A stretch of DNA of 5,412 nt from Terriglobales bacterium. GTDB taxonomy: Bacteria; Acidobacteriota; Terriglobia; Terriglobales; Acidobacteriaceae. How positions within the stretch are numbered: the first letter of the stretch is position 1; each line of letters starts with the position of its first letter. Positions 1 through 5,412 of this stretch are shown here, one piece after another. The notes under the pieces were generated by a model. It worked only from the letters and a program-made list of their open reading frames with translations. It did not search any database and had not been told where the DNA came from. Location: contig JASHXK010000409.1 of assembly GCA_030043575.1 (NCBI GenBank), forward strand, positions 1 to 5,412. Direction: 5' to 3'. The position numbers and the translations under genes are program-made.

Positions 1-140
1 GGAGAATTTTCCATATCGCGCCGGAAGCTACGCGACAAGCGCTGCGGTCGAACGATCATCTTCAATGTTTTCAGGCATTTGAATGTCACGACGGAAATGG
101 TGCAACTACTGGAAATTCAGCGATTTATCGCGCTTTCTGC
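1..140. other. Left-edge stretch without an assignable gene
   Basis: Two + strand frames stay open from the edge: frame 1 to TGA at 142-144 (47 codons) and frame 3 to TAA at 168-170 (55 codons). Neither translation shows a recognisable domain, and both stops fall inside the candidate promoter. On the - strand one frame also stays open to the edge and contains ATG at 14-12. Either the tail of a leftward neighbour or an intergenic region between divergent genes would fit. A short inverted repeat, TTCAA 61-65 with TTGAA 79-83, could be half-sites of a regulator, but it is weak. Confidence 0.3.
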
Positions 141-168
141 TTGACATTTAAGAAGGCTGGCGTACCAT
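141..168 (+). promoter_or_regulatory. Candidate sigma70-type promoter for the YeiH-family gene
   Basis: A perfect -35 hexamer TTGACA lies at 141-146. It is followed after 16 bp by TACCAT at 163-168, which matches the -10 consensus at four of six positions, including the key TA and final T. Transcription would start near 175. That leaves a leader of roughly 120 nt before the first possible start codon of the transporter gene and places the start just ahead of the inverted repeats at 183-279. The hexamer call is made by eye; the weak -10 keeps confidence moderate. Confidence 0.5.
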
Positions 169-182
169 AAAAGTATCACCTC

Positions 183-279
183 CGATCCATTTCAGGATCG
201 AATGGGCCCGGAGTCAAGGAAATTGTCACCGCTCCTTGGCATTGGGCCCATTTTAGCTGCGCTTCATGTGCCCAATGCT
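183..279 (+). promoter_or_regulatory. Structured 5' leader with mutually exclusive stem-loops (possible attenuator or riboswitch-like element)
   Basis: Three inverted repeats are visible. (a) CGATCC 183-188 pairs with GGATCG 195-200 around a 6-nt loop. (b) AATGGGCCC 201-209 pairs perfectly with GGGCCCATT 244-252. Inside it, two G-U pairs (210/243, 211/242), one A-A mismatch and an 8-bp stem (213-220 with 233-240, one G-U pair) close a 12-nt loop, so (b) abuts (a) directly. (c) GCATTGGGC 239-247 pairs perfectly with GCCCAATGC 270-278. Stems (b) and (c) compete for bases 239-247, so they cannot form together. This is the logic of attenuators and riboswitches, and the element lies between a likely promoter and a transporter gene. 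Alternatives: an imperfect terminator of a gene to the left (hairpin b ends in only four Ts, 251-254), or a DNA operator built on the repeated TGGGCCC motif (203-209 and 243-249). I did not recognise a known RNA family. Confidence 0.45.
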
Positions 280-294
280 TAGACATGGCCGTGG

Positions 295-1260
295 TTGGCG
301 ATCCCGGTGGACGACTGGGTGTCGTCTAGCCGCTTGATGAATGCAAGAATCCTTTTTGTCGCGGGGCTTATTTTTTGCCTCACCCCCTGGGCGTCGCCTC
401 CGCTGGCTCTGGTAGCCGGATTGGTCTTCGGCGCAATCGCCACTCATCCCTATCCTGGACCATCCCGACGATTTTCAAAACTCCTTCTGCAAGCAGCGGT
501 GGTGGGACTCGGCTTCGGCATGAACTTGCAGGAAGTCGTGAAGGCCGGCAAGAGCGGATTTCTCTATACCGCGCTAAGTATCACGTTTGCAATGGCAGTG
601 GGGATGCTGCTGGGGAAGCTCGTCGCGGTTCGTCCGCGGCCAGCGTTCTTGATTTCGACAGGAACGGCAATTTGCGGCGGCAGTGCAATCGCCGCGGTTG
701 GGCCGATCACTGGCGCGACGGAAGACGAAATGTCGGTTTCGCTGGGGACGGTTTTTGTGTTGAACTCGGTCGCGTTATTGACCTTTCCAGCGATTGGACT
801 CTGGCTCAAGCTGTCGCAAACGCAGTTCGGATTGTGGGCGGCGCTGGCGATTCATGACACCAGCTCGGTGGTGGGAGCTTCGGCAAAGTATGGCGCAGTT
901 GCTCTGGCAGTTGGGACTACCGTGAAGCTGGCGCGCGCGCTGTGGATTGTTCCGGTATCCGTCGGCACCGCTGCCGTCAAAGGCAGCAAGAGCCATATTC
1001 AGTGGCCGTGGTTCATTCTGTTTTTCTGCCTGGCGGCGGTGGCCAATACATACTTGTTTCCCGGCGCGCCTGCGTATCATTTCCTGAGCGCTGCGGGCAA
1101 AGTGATGCTGATCGTCACCCTGTTTCTGATTGGGGCAAGCCTGTCGCCGTCGGCGCTGCGGAAGGTGGGTCCGCGGCCGTTGCTGCAGGGCGTTCTGTTG
1201 TGGATTGTGGTCGCGGTGGTGAGTCTGGCTGCGATTCGCGCCGGATGGGTACGAATTTAG
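295..1260 (+). CDS. yeiH: YeiH/UPF0324-family putative sulfate exporter (integral membrane protein)
   Basis: A polytopic inner-membrane protein of up to 321 residues, slightly short of the usual 330-350 for the family. Family hallmarks seen: GTAICGGSAIAA at residues 123-134, an acidic TEDE segment at 142-145, LAIHDTSSVVGA at 184-195, TTVKLARALWIVP at 208-220, PWFILFF at 238-244 and LFLIGASLS at 276-284. Hydrophobic segments alternate along the whole length, including 17-47, 89-111, 150-170, 236-255, 267-284 and 296-314. The family is annotated as putative sulfate exporters, but the substrate is not firmly established and nothing here proves it. The start is uncertain. TTG at 295 is the first possible start after an in-frame TAG (280-282) but lacks a Shine-Dalgarno sequence. 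GTG at 319 has GGTGGA 7 nt upstream (306-311). ATG at 337 would begin right at the first membrane segment. The stop lies 32 bp before the peptidase gene. Family assignment is secure. Confidence 0.93.
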   Translation: MAIPVDDWVSSSRLMNARILFVAGLIFCLTPWASPPLALVAGLVFGAIATHPYPGPSRRFSKLLLQAAVVGLGFGMNLQEVVKAGKSGFLYTALSITFAMAVGMLLGKLVAVRPRPAFLISTGTAICGGSAIAAVGPITGATEDEMSVSLGTVFVLNSVALLTFPAIGLWLKLSQTQFGLWAALAIHDTSSVVGASAKYGAVALAVGTTVKLARALWIVPVSVGTAAVKGSKSHIQWPWFILFFCLAAVANTYLFPGAPAYHFLSAAGKVMLIVTLFLIGASLSPSALRKVGPRPLLQGVLLWIVVAVVSLAAIRAGWVRI

Positions 1261-1292
1261 TTCTTAGCTTAAGCTGGCACTAAACTGGAACC

Positions 1293-2702
1293 TTGATACG
1301 ATTTCGATTTCCCCAAAAATTTCTGACTCCGGTCGCCCTGCTGGCGGCGATTGCAGCTACCGCGCAGGGCAGCGGCGACAAAGCGTCGGCCGTTTGCGCT
1401 GCATGCATTCGTCACAATCTTGAGTATCTTGCCGGCCCCCAGTTGAATGGCCGCGGCAGCGGCACGGCGGATGAATATCACGCCGCACAGTATATCGCGG
1501 CGCAGCTGAAGCGCTACGGGCTGGCGCCTGCAGCCGGAACTGGCGAGTACATCCAGACAGCAACCATCAAGACGCGAGCGGTGACAACGGCTCCGATACT
1601 GAGCTTTGACAACGCGGGCAAGAGCATGGCGTGGAAACACGGAACCGAGTTTGCAGCGATGCAACTTCCGGAACCGGATATTTCCGCGCCACTGCAGAAG
1701 CTGGATCTCAACACCACCACAACCTCGCCCAGCGCGGTCAAAGCCGGAGTGGCGGTGCTGTTCAAGGTCAAGGCGGATGCCAGCAGGCAGGACGTCCAAA
1801 GGGCGATCGCTCCGTATCGAGCAAGCAAAGCTGCTCTGCTGATCGTACCGCAAGTGGCGGGCGCTGAAGCGATGTTTGAACGGCTCGGCAGCCAGCTGCC
1901 GCGAGCGGAGAGGAGGATCGGGGATGCTCCAGCGGGACCTGACGTGATCCTGCTGAAAGACGAACGGGCACAGCAGCTGTGGGATGCGCAGGACGGCACC
2001 GTGCTCAAGCTGCACGCTGATGTAACGTCGTGGACGATTTCACATACCTGGAACGTGCTGGCCAAGATCGAGGGCACGACGCTGCGGCAGCAGGTCATCC
2101 TGTTAAGCGCGCATCTCGATCATCTGGGAGTACGAGACGGCAAAATGTATCCTGGTGCGGATGACGACGCGTCCGGCACGGTCGCGGTGATGGAGCTGGC
2201 AAGAGCTCTGGCGCGGCAGCATCGCCCGCAACGTACGCTGGTGTTCGCGTTGTTCGGCAGTGAGGAGACCGGACTACTGGGATCGCAATACTTCCTCAAA
2301 CATCCGCCCTTTCCCCTGAACCATCTTGTCGCCAACCTGAACTTCGAGATGATTGGGCGTGCCGACGCTAAGGTAAAACCGGATGAGTTGTGGTTAACCG
2401 GCTGGGAGCGGACCGATCTGGGTCCGGCATTAGCAAGTCATGGGGCCAGGCTCGTGGGCGATCCGCACCCGGAAGAGAACTTCTTCATGCGTTCGGATAA
2501 CTACGCGTTGGCAGAGGACGGCATTGTGGCGCAGACCGTCTCCAGCTACGGATTGCACAAGGACTACCATCAGCCGACCGATACCATCGACAAAGTCGAC
2601 TGGCCACATCTCGACAGTGCGATCGGATCGATGATCGGGCCGATCGGCTGGTTAGCGAACAGCGACTTCACACCGCAATGGCGCGAGGGAGAACGGCCTT
2701 AA
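1293..2702 (+). CDS. Secreted M28-family zinc metallopeptidase (aminopeptidase-type)
   Basis: A 469-residue exported peptidase of clan MH, expected to carry two zinc ions and remove N-terminal residues from peptides. The N-terminus has basic residues (R3, R5, K9), a hydrophobic stretch at 10-24 and an ATA site near 22-24, which fits a Sec signal peptide and periplasmic or extracellular location. Residues 36-80 match the usual N-terminal segment (EYLAGPQLNGRGSGTADEY). A PA-like insert probably occupies about 95-250. The catalytic core follows: SAHLDHLG (H274, D276), GADDDASG (bridging D291), GSEETGLLGS (catalytic E324, ligand E325), NFEMIGR (E352 where Asp is the classical ligand) and DYHQPTDTID (H426). 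The set is complete apart from the conservative Asp-to-Glu change. TTG at 1293 follows an in-frame TAA (1281-1283) and has a weak TGGAA upstream; later starts would destroy the signal peptide. The 32-bp gap suggests co-transcription with the upstream transporter. The natural substrate cannot be read from sequence. Confidence 0.93.
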   Translation: MIRFRFPQKFLTPVALLAAIAATAQGSGDKASAVCAACIRHNLEYLAGPQLNGRGSGTADEYHAAQYIAAQLKRYGLAPAAGTGEYIQTATIKTRAVTTAPILSFDNAGKSMAWKHGTEFAAMQLPEPDISAPLQKLDLNTTTTSPSAVKAGVAVLFKVKADASRQDVQRAIAPYRASKAALLIVPQVAGAEAMFERLGSQLPRAERRIGDAPAGPDVILLKDERAQQLWDAQDGTVLKLHADVTSWTISHTWNVLAKIEGTTLRQQVILLSAHLDHLGVRDGKMYPGADDDASGTVAVMELARALARQHRPQRTLVFALFGSEETGLLGSQYFLKHPPFPLNHLVANLNFEMIGRADAKVKPDELWLTGWERTDLGPALASHGARLVGDPHPEENFFMRSDNYALAEDGIVAQTVSSYGLHKDYHQPTDTIDKVDWPHLDSAIGSMIGPIGWLANSDFTPQWREGERP

Positions 2703-2862
2703 CGGCCTGGTACAAGCGAACAGCAAATTCCCACAACAGAATCGTCTGCCAACTACGGATCTGCGCCCACCGATTGTCAATTCTGAGAGAAAACTAATGC
2801 GGTTTTATGGGCTCTTCGGCTTAGTCTGCAACCAGCCGCGACGCTACCAACGGCGTAGGTTC

Positions 2863-2869
2863 AGGAGGG
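2863..2869 (+). promoter_or_regulatory. Strong ribosome binding site of the diguanylate cyclase gene
   Basis: AGGAGGG ends 4 nt before the ATG at 2874, with the AGGAGG core 5 nt from it. It is the only consensus-grade Shine-Dalgarno sequence among the visible gene starts. It fixes the cyclase start at 2874 rather than at the internal Met22 or Met41 codons. I found no convincing promoter in the preceding gap: TTGTCA at 2774-2779 resembles a -35 box, but no good -10 sits at the right distance. Confidence 0.75.
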
Positions 2870-2873
2870 CCGG

Positions 2874-4814
2874 ATGGCTTGTCATGCAGAAGACGCCTTA
2901 GCACCGGCCAAGCCGCGAGAGAGTTCGATTCCGGATATGTCCGTGTCCCCTGTCGCGGGATCTGAGCGGGCCGCAGACATAGCCGATCATCCCATGCAAG
3001 CAATTCGGCGAGCGGCGCAAGCCGACTGGCGGTTGGCGTCGAGGCTTGGTGTGTGCTTCGCCGTGCCCATCGTCATCATGATGGGGGTCGGATATTGGGC
3101 GAGCAATCGGGTGCTCAGCGTCGACCACGCTGTGGATCGGCAGATCGACAGCCGACTGACTAAGTTGGAAACAGTCCATGGCGCGGTGCGCTATTGCAAC
3201 GAGAACGACTTGATTACCACGCGGCTTTTCCTGGATAAGGATGCTTCGCGGAAGGAGGTATTGACTCGCAGGGATGAAAACAGCCGTCGACTAACGGAAA
3301 TTCTGCAGCAACTTGAGGCGCAGTCGGACAGCGAGAAGGAACGCCAGTTGCTTCGGGCGATCAAGGAGGCGCGGGCAACCTTTCTCAAGGACCACAGTTA
3401 TGTGCTTCAAATGCTGCTCCAGGAAAACAATCCACTTAAGGCGCAGGGCATCATGCTGAGGCAGGTGATGCCGGAGCTTTACACCTACCACCTGGCATGG
3501 GATGACTTAGCGTCCTTCGAGATGGAGCAGATTAAGGTCATCAACCAACAGGGAGAAGCCATCGACCAAACGACGCGGCGCGTAGCCCTGACGATTGTGT
3601 GGTTGGCGGCGCTTTTCGCGGCGGGGATTGGAGCCTTCGCCACCAGCCGGATTGTGGCCGATGCCAAAGACCGGGCCCGCATGCAAGAAGAGCTGCGTAC
3701 TCTGAATGCAATGCTGGAACGGCGCGTAGCCCAGCGGACTGAGGAACTGGCGCGTGCGCAGGATCAATTGCGTGAATCGCTGAACGAGACCCAGGCCTAC
3801 ACGCGAGAGATCGAGGCCATCAACGAGCTAGTTAAGCTGCTGCAATCCTGTTTGACACTGGACGAAGCGCGCAAGCTGGCGGCGCGTGTTTTGCAGCAAT
3901 TCTTCGCCGCCGGGTCGCTGCTACTGCTGAATTCCTCTCGCAATCTGCTGGACGTCGCTTTCACCTGGGGAAACGGAGAAAGCAAAGCGGGGCCGTTCCC
4001 TCCGGAGAGCTGCTGGGCTCTGCGCAAAGGTGAGCACCACTTGGTACAGCCGCGCGGATTCAACCTGATCTGCGAGCATAGCGCCGACAGCGCGGCGGCG
4101 TGCCACTTGTGTCTCCCCATGATTGCGCAGGGGGACGCGTTGGGCGTGTTGAGCATCGATGATTCCACTTTGTGCGATTGTGTGGCTGGCGCGCACGTTG
4201 TACAGCGAAGACTGAGGCTGGCAGAAACCTTGTCCGAGCAGATCGCGCTGGCATTCGCCAATCTCCAGCTGCGCGACACCTTGAAATATCAATCGCTGCG
4301 GGATGCTCTGACGGGCCTGTTCAATCGCCGGCATATGGAGGACTCACTGGAGCGGGAGTTGCTGCGGGCAGCACGCAGCCAGACTCCAGTGACGGTGTTG
4401 ATGATCGACATCGATCACTTCAAGCGGTTCAACGATGTCTATGGCCACGAAGCCGGCGACCTACTGCTGCGCGAGCTGGGGGCGATGCTGCGATTGCAGG
4501 TGCGAGGTGGCGACATCAGTTGCCGTTACGGAGGCGAAGAGTTTCTGTTGATTATGGCCGAAACTAATCTGGAGGCCGGACATCAGCGCGCGGAAAGCAT
4601 TCGGCAGCAGGTCACCGCCTTGCAGGTTCGCTATCACGGCGAAACCCTGCGCAAGATCACCGTGTCGATTGGTGTCGCGGGATTCCCGGTGAACGGTGAC
4701 TCGGCTGGGACGATTGTGAAGGCCGCCGACGAGGCCCTGTATCGAGCCAAGCGCGAGGGACGGGATCAGGTGGTGGTGGCGGGAAAGCAGGAGGTTCCCG
4801 GTATCGGCAGCTGA
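2874..4814 (+). CDS. Membrane-bound diguanylate cyclase: helical periplasmic sensor, coiled coil, GAF, GGDEF
   Basis: A 646-residue enzyme predicted to make cyclic di-GMP from two GTP at the cytoplasmic face of the inner membrane. Order: a polar N-terminal tail (1-56), TM1 (about 57-76), a helical, charged periplasmic region (77-236) resembling four-helix-bundle sensors of chemoreceptors, TM2 (about 237-257), a coiled coil (about 262-318), a GAF-like domain (about 320-465) and a GGDEF domain (about 470-637). No recognisable HAMP domain lies between TM2 and the coiled coil. The catalytic domain looks intact: DALTGLFNRR at 477-486, metal-binding D512 in MIDIDHFKRFND, the signature GGEEF at 553-557, and YRAKREGRD near 623-631. 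An RxxD product-inhibition site (R544-G-G-D547) sits the standard five residues before GGEEF, so feedback inhibition by c-di-GMP is likely. No EAL domain is present. The GAF domain holds six cysteines (C380, C400, C410, C413, C434, C436). The input signal is unknown. A strong Shine-Dalgarno sequence supports this start. Confidence 0.95.
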   Translation: MACHAEDALAPAKPRESSIPDMSVSPVAGSERAADIADHPMQAIRRAAQADWRLASRLGVCFAVPIVIMMGVGYWASNRVLSVDHAVDRQIDSRLTKLETVHGAVRYCNENDLITTRLFLDKDASRKEVLTRRDENSRRLTEILQQLEAQSDSEKERQLLRAIKEARATFLKDHSYVLQMLLQENNPLKAQGIMLRQVMPELYTYHLAWDDLASFEMEQIKVINQQGEAIDQTTRRVALTIVWLAALFAAGIGAFATSRIVADAKDRARMQEELRTLNAMLERRVAQRTEELARAQDQLRESLNETQAYTREIEAINELVKLLQSCLTLDEARKLAARVLQQFFAAGSLLLLNSSRNLLDVAFTWGNGESKAGPFPPESCWALRKGEHHLVQPRGFNLICEHSADSAAACHLCLPMIAQGDALGVLSIDDSTLCDCVAGAHVVQRRLRLAETLSEQIALAFANLQLRDTLKYQSLRDALTGLFNRRHMEDSLERELLRAARSQTPVTVLMIDIDHFKRFNDVYGHEAGDLLLRELGAMLRLQVRGGDISCRYGGEEFLLIMAETNLEAGHQRAESIRQQVTALQVRYHGETLRKITVSIGVAGFPVNGDSAGTIVKAADEALYRAKREGRDQVVVAGKQEVPGIGS

Positions 4815-4872
4815 CAAAACCGATCAGATCAGGTAACGCTGGCGGGAAGCATCTCTCTGACAACCGGCTACT

Positions 4873-5412
4873 TTATGCGTTAGCTCGTTCGAGTTCCTGC
4901 GACAAACTCTCCCATTCGCTCATCAACGTCTCGAGTTCGCCACGGCGCTTGGCCAGCAGATCAGTCCACCTCGCAGTCTCTTCCACGCTGACAAACGACT
5001 GCAGCCCGCGTTCGCATTCGGCAATGCCGTCTTCCAGTTGCGCGATGTTCTGCTCGATCTGTTCGTGGCGGGTTTGCAGTTGCTTTAGCTTGATGGGATT
5101 GATGCGTTTTTTCTGCTGCTGAGACTTCTGCTCAACGTAGCCGGGGACGTCTGACAATGTGGGAGTCCAGATCGGCTGCTCGGCCTCGCCCTCGCCGGAT
5201 TGCTGGCGCTGCTTGCGCCAAAGGTAGTCTTCGTAATTGCCGGGAAAAACTTCGAGGCGGCCGTTGCCGATTTCGAAGACACGCGTGGCCAGCTTGTCGA
5301 TGAAGTAGCGATCGTGGGAGACAAAGACCACGGTGCCGTTGTACTTTTCCAGCGATTCCAGCAGAACGTCTTTGGCACGCATGTCGAGATGGTTCGTCGG
5401 CTCGTCGAGCAG
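4873..5412 (-). CDS. ABC-F family ATPase, C-terminal part (partial at right edge)
   Basis: The gene reads leftward and is cut by the right edge, so only its last 179 codons are visible. The frame is open to base 5412 and begins with LLDEPTNHLD: the Walker B end, catalytic Glu and D-loop characteristic of ABC-F proteins. The ATG at 5382-5380 follows directly within that motif and is an internal methionine, not the start. The H-loop follows (FVSHDRYFID, visible residues 30-39), then the ABC-F-typical GRLEVFPGNYEDYLWRK. This is the second ATPase domain. From about visible residue 102 onward a charged, helical tail (KRINPIKLKQLQTRHEQIEQ and beyond) looks like the C-terminal coiled coil of Uup- and YheS-type members. 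ABC-F proteins are soluble, lack membrane domains and act on ribosomes; some confer resistance to ribosome-targeting antibiotics. Nothing here indicates a resistance role, and the subfamily cannot be fixed without the N-terminal half and linker. It converges on the cyclase gene with 58 bp between stops. Confidence 0.93.
   Translation of the reverse strand: MLDEPTNHLDMRAKDVLLESLEKYNGTVVFVSHDRYFIDKLATRVFEIGNGRLEVFPGNYEDYLWRKQRQQSGEGEAEQPIWTPTLSDVPGYVEQKSQQQKKRINPIKLKQLQTRHEQIEQNIAQLEDGIAECERGLQSFVSVEETARWTDLLAKRRGELETLMSEWESLSQELERANA

Noticed and set aside
1..14. Possible divergent gene starting at ATG (14-12, - strand) reading M-E-N-S, reminiscent of LysR-type regulators often found beside yeiH-like genes.
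   Set aside because: Only four codons are visible, there is no Shine-Dalgarno sequence, and the frame is also open upstream. The sequence left of the window would decide it.
285..329. Fourteen-codon open frame (ATG 285 to TAG 327) overlapping the transporter start, a possible leader peptide.
   Set aside because: No Shine-Dalgarno sequence and no regulatory codon run; its overlap with the coding start is easily chance.
1266..1275. Perfect 10-bp palindrome AGCTTAAGCT between the transporter and the peptidase genes.
   Set aside because: It has no loop, so it cannot form an RNA hairpin terminator, and it is short enough to occur by chance.
1269..2015. Long antisense open frame (248 codons) opposite the peptidase gene.
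   Set aside because: It is a composition shadow of the clearly coding + strand; its translation is rich in Arg, Cys and His without any domain.
2692..2708. Direct repeat AACGGCCT (2692-2699 and 2701-2708) across the peptidase stop, also a weak GGCC hairpin.
   Set aside because: Only 8 bp, two copies, no T-tract; not a convincing terminator or insertion-site duplication.
2774..2800. TTGTCA (2774-2779) as promoter for the diguanylate cyclase.
   Set aside because: The best partners are TAATGC at 15 bp (two of six matches) or ACTAAT at only 13 bp; neither is convincing.
4101..4112. C-H-L-C at residues 410-413 of the cyclase considered as a c-type heme attachment site.
   Set aside because: The motif requires C-x-x-C-H; residue 414 is Leu, and the domain is cytoplasmic, where c-type heme is not attached.
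4803..4824. Inverted repeat ATCGG/CCGAT (4803-4807 and 4820-4824) near the end of the cyclase gene as a terminator.
   Set aside because: A 5-bp stem with a 12-nt loop and no following T-run; no other terminator is evident in the convergent gap 4815-4872.

Overview
The window looks like ordinary chromosome from a moderately GC-rich Gram-negative-type bacterium. The gene types fit: a secreted zinc peptidase with a signal peptide, and a membrane-bound diguanylate cyclase with a sensor between two membrane segments. The style of the proteins and the frequent non-ATG starts suggest Acidobacteriota, but this is an inference from general impression and no marker gene is present. I see no mobile element, CRISPR array, tRNA or rRNA.

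Layout: bases 1-140 hold no gene I can support. A sigma70-like promoter (about 141-168) points right into a leader with unusually strong and mutually overlapping inverted repeats (183-279). Then follow a YeiH/UPF0324-family membrane transporter (295-1260, + strand), a secreted M28 zinc peptidase (1293-2702, +; only 32 bp after the transporter, so possibly co-transcribed), and a 171-bp gap. Next is a large GAF-GGDEF diguanylate cyclase (2874-4814, +) with a textbook ribosome binding site. After a 58-bp convergent gap with no clear terminator comes the C-terminal part of an ABC-F ATPase on the - strand (4873 to beyond 5412), cut by the right edge.

How the genes work together: no shared pathway is evident. 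The transporter and the peptidase may share a transcript. The cyclase has its own ribosome binding site and is a self-contained signalling protein: a periplasmic helical sensor, a coiled coil, a cysteine-rich GAF domain and a GGDEF output with an intact product-inhibition site. The ABC-F protein belongs to a separate convergent unit and probably acts on ribosomes.

The most interesting item is the leader of the transporter gene. One segment (239-247) can pair either backwards, within a long 201-252 hairpin, or forwards with 270-278. That is the architecture expected of an attenuator or riboswitch-like element. I could not match it to any known class by eye.
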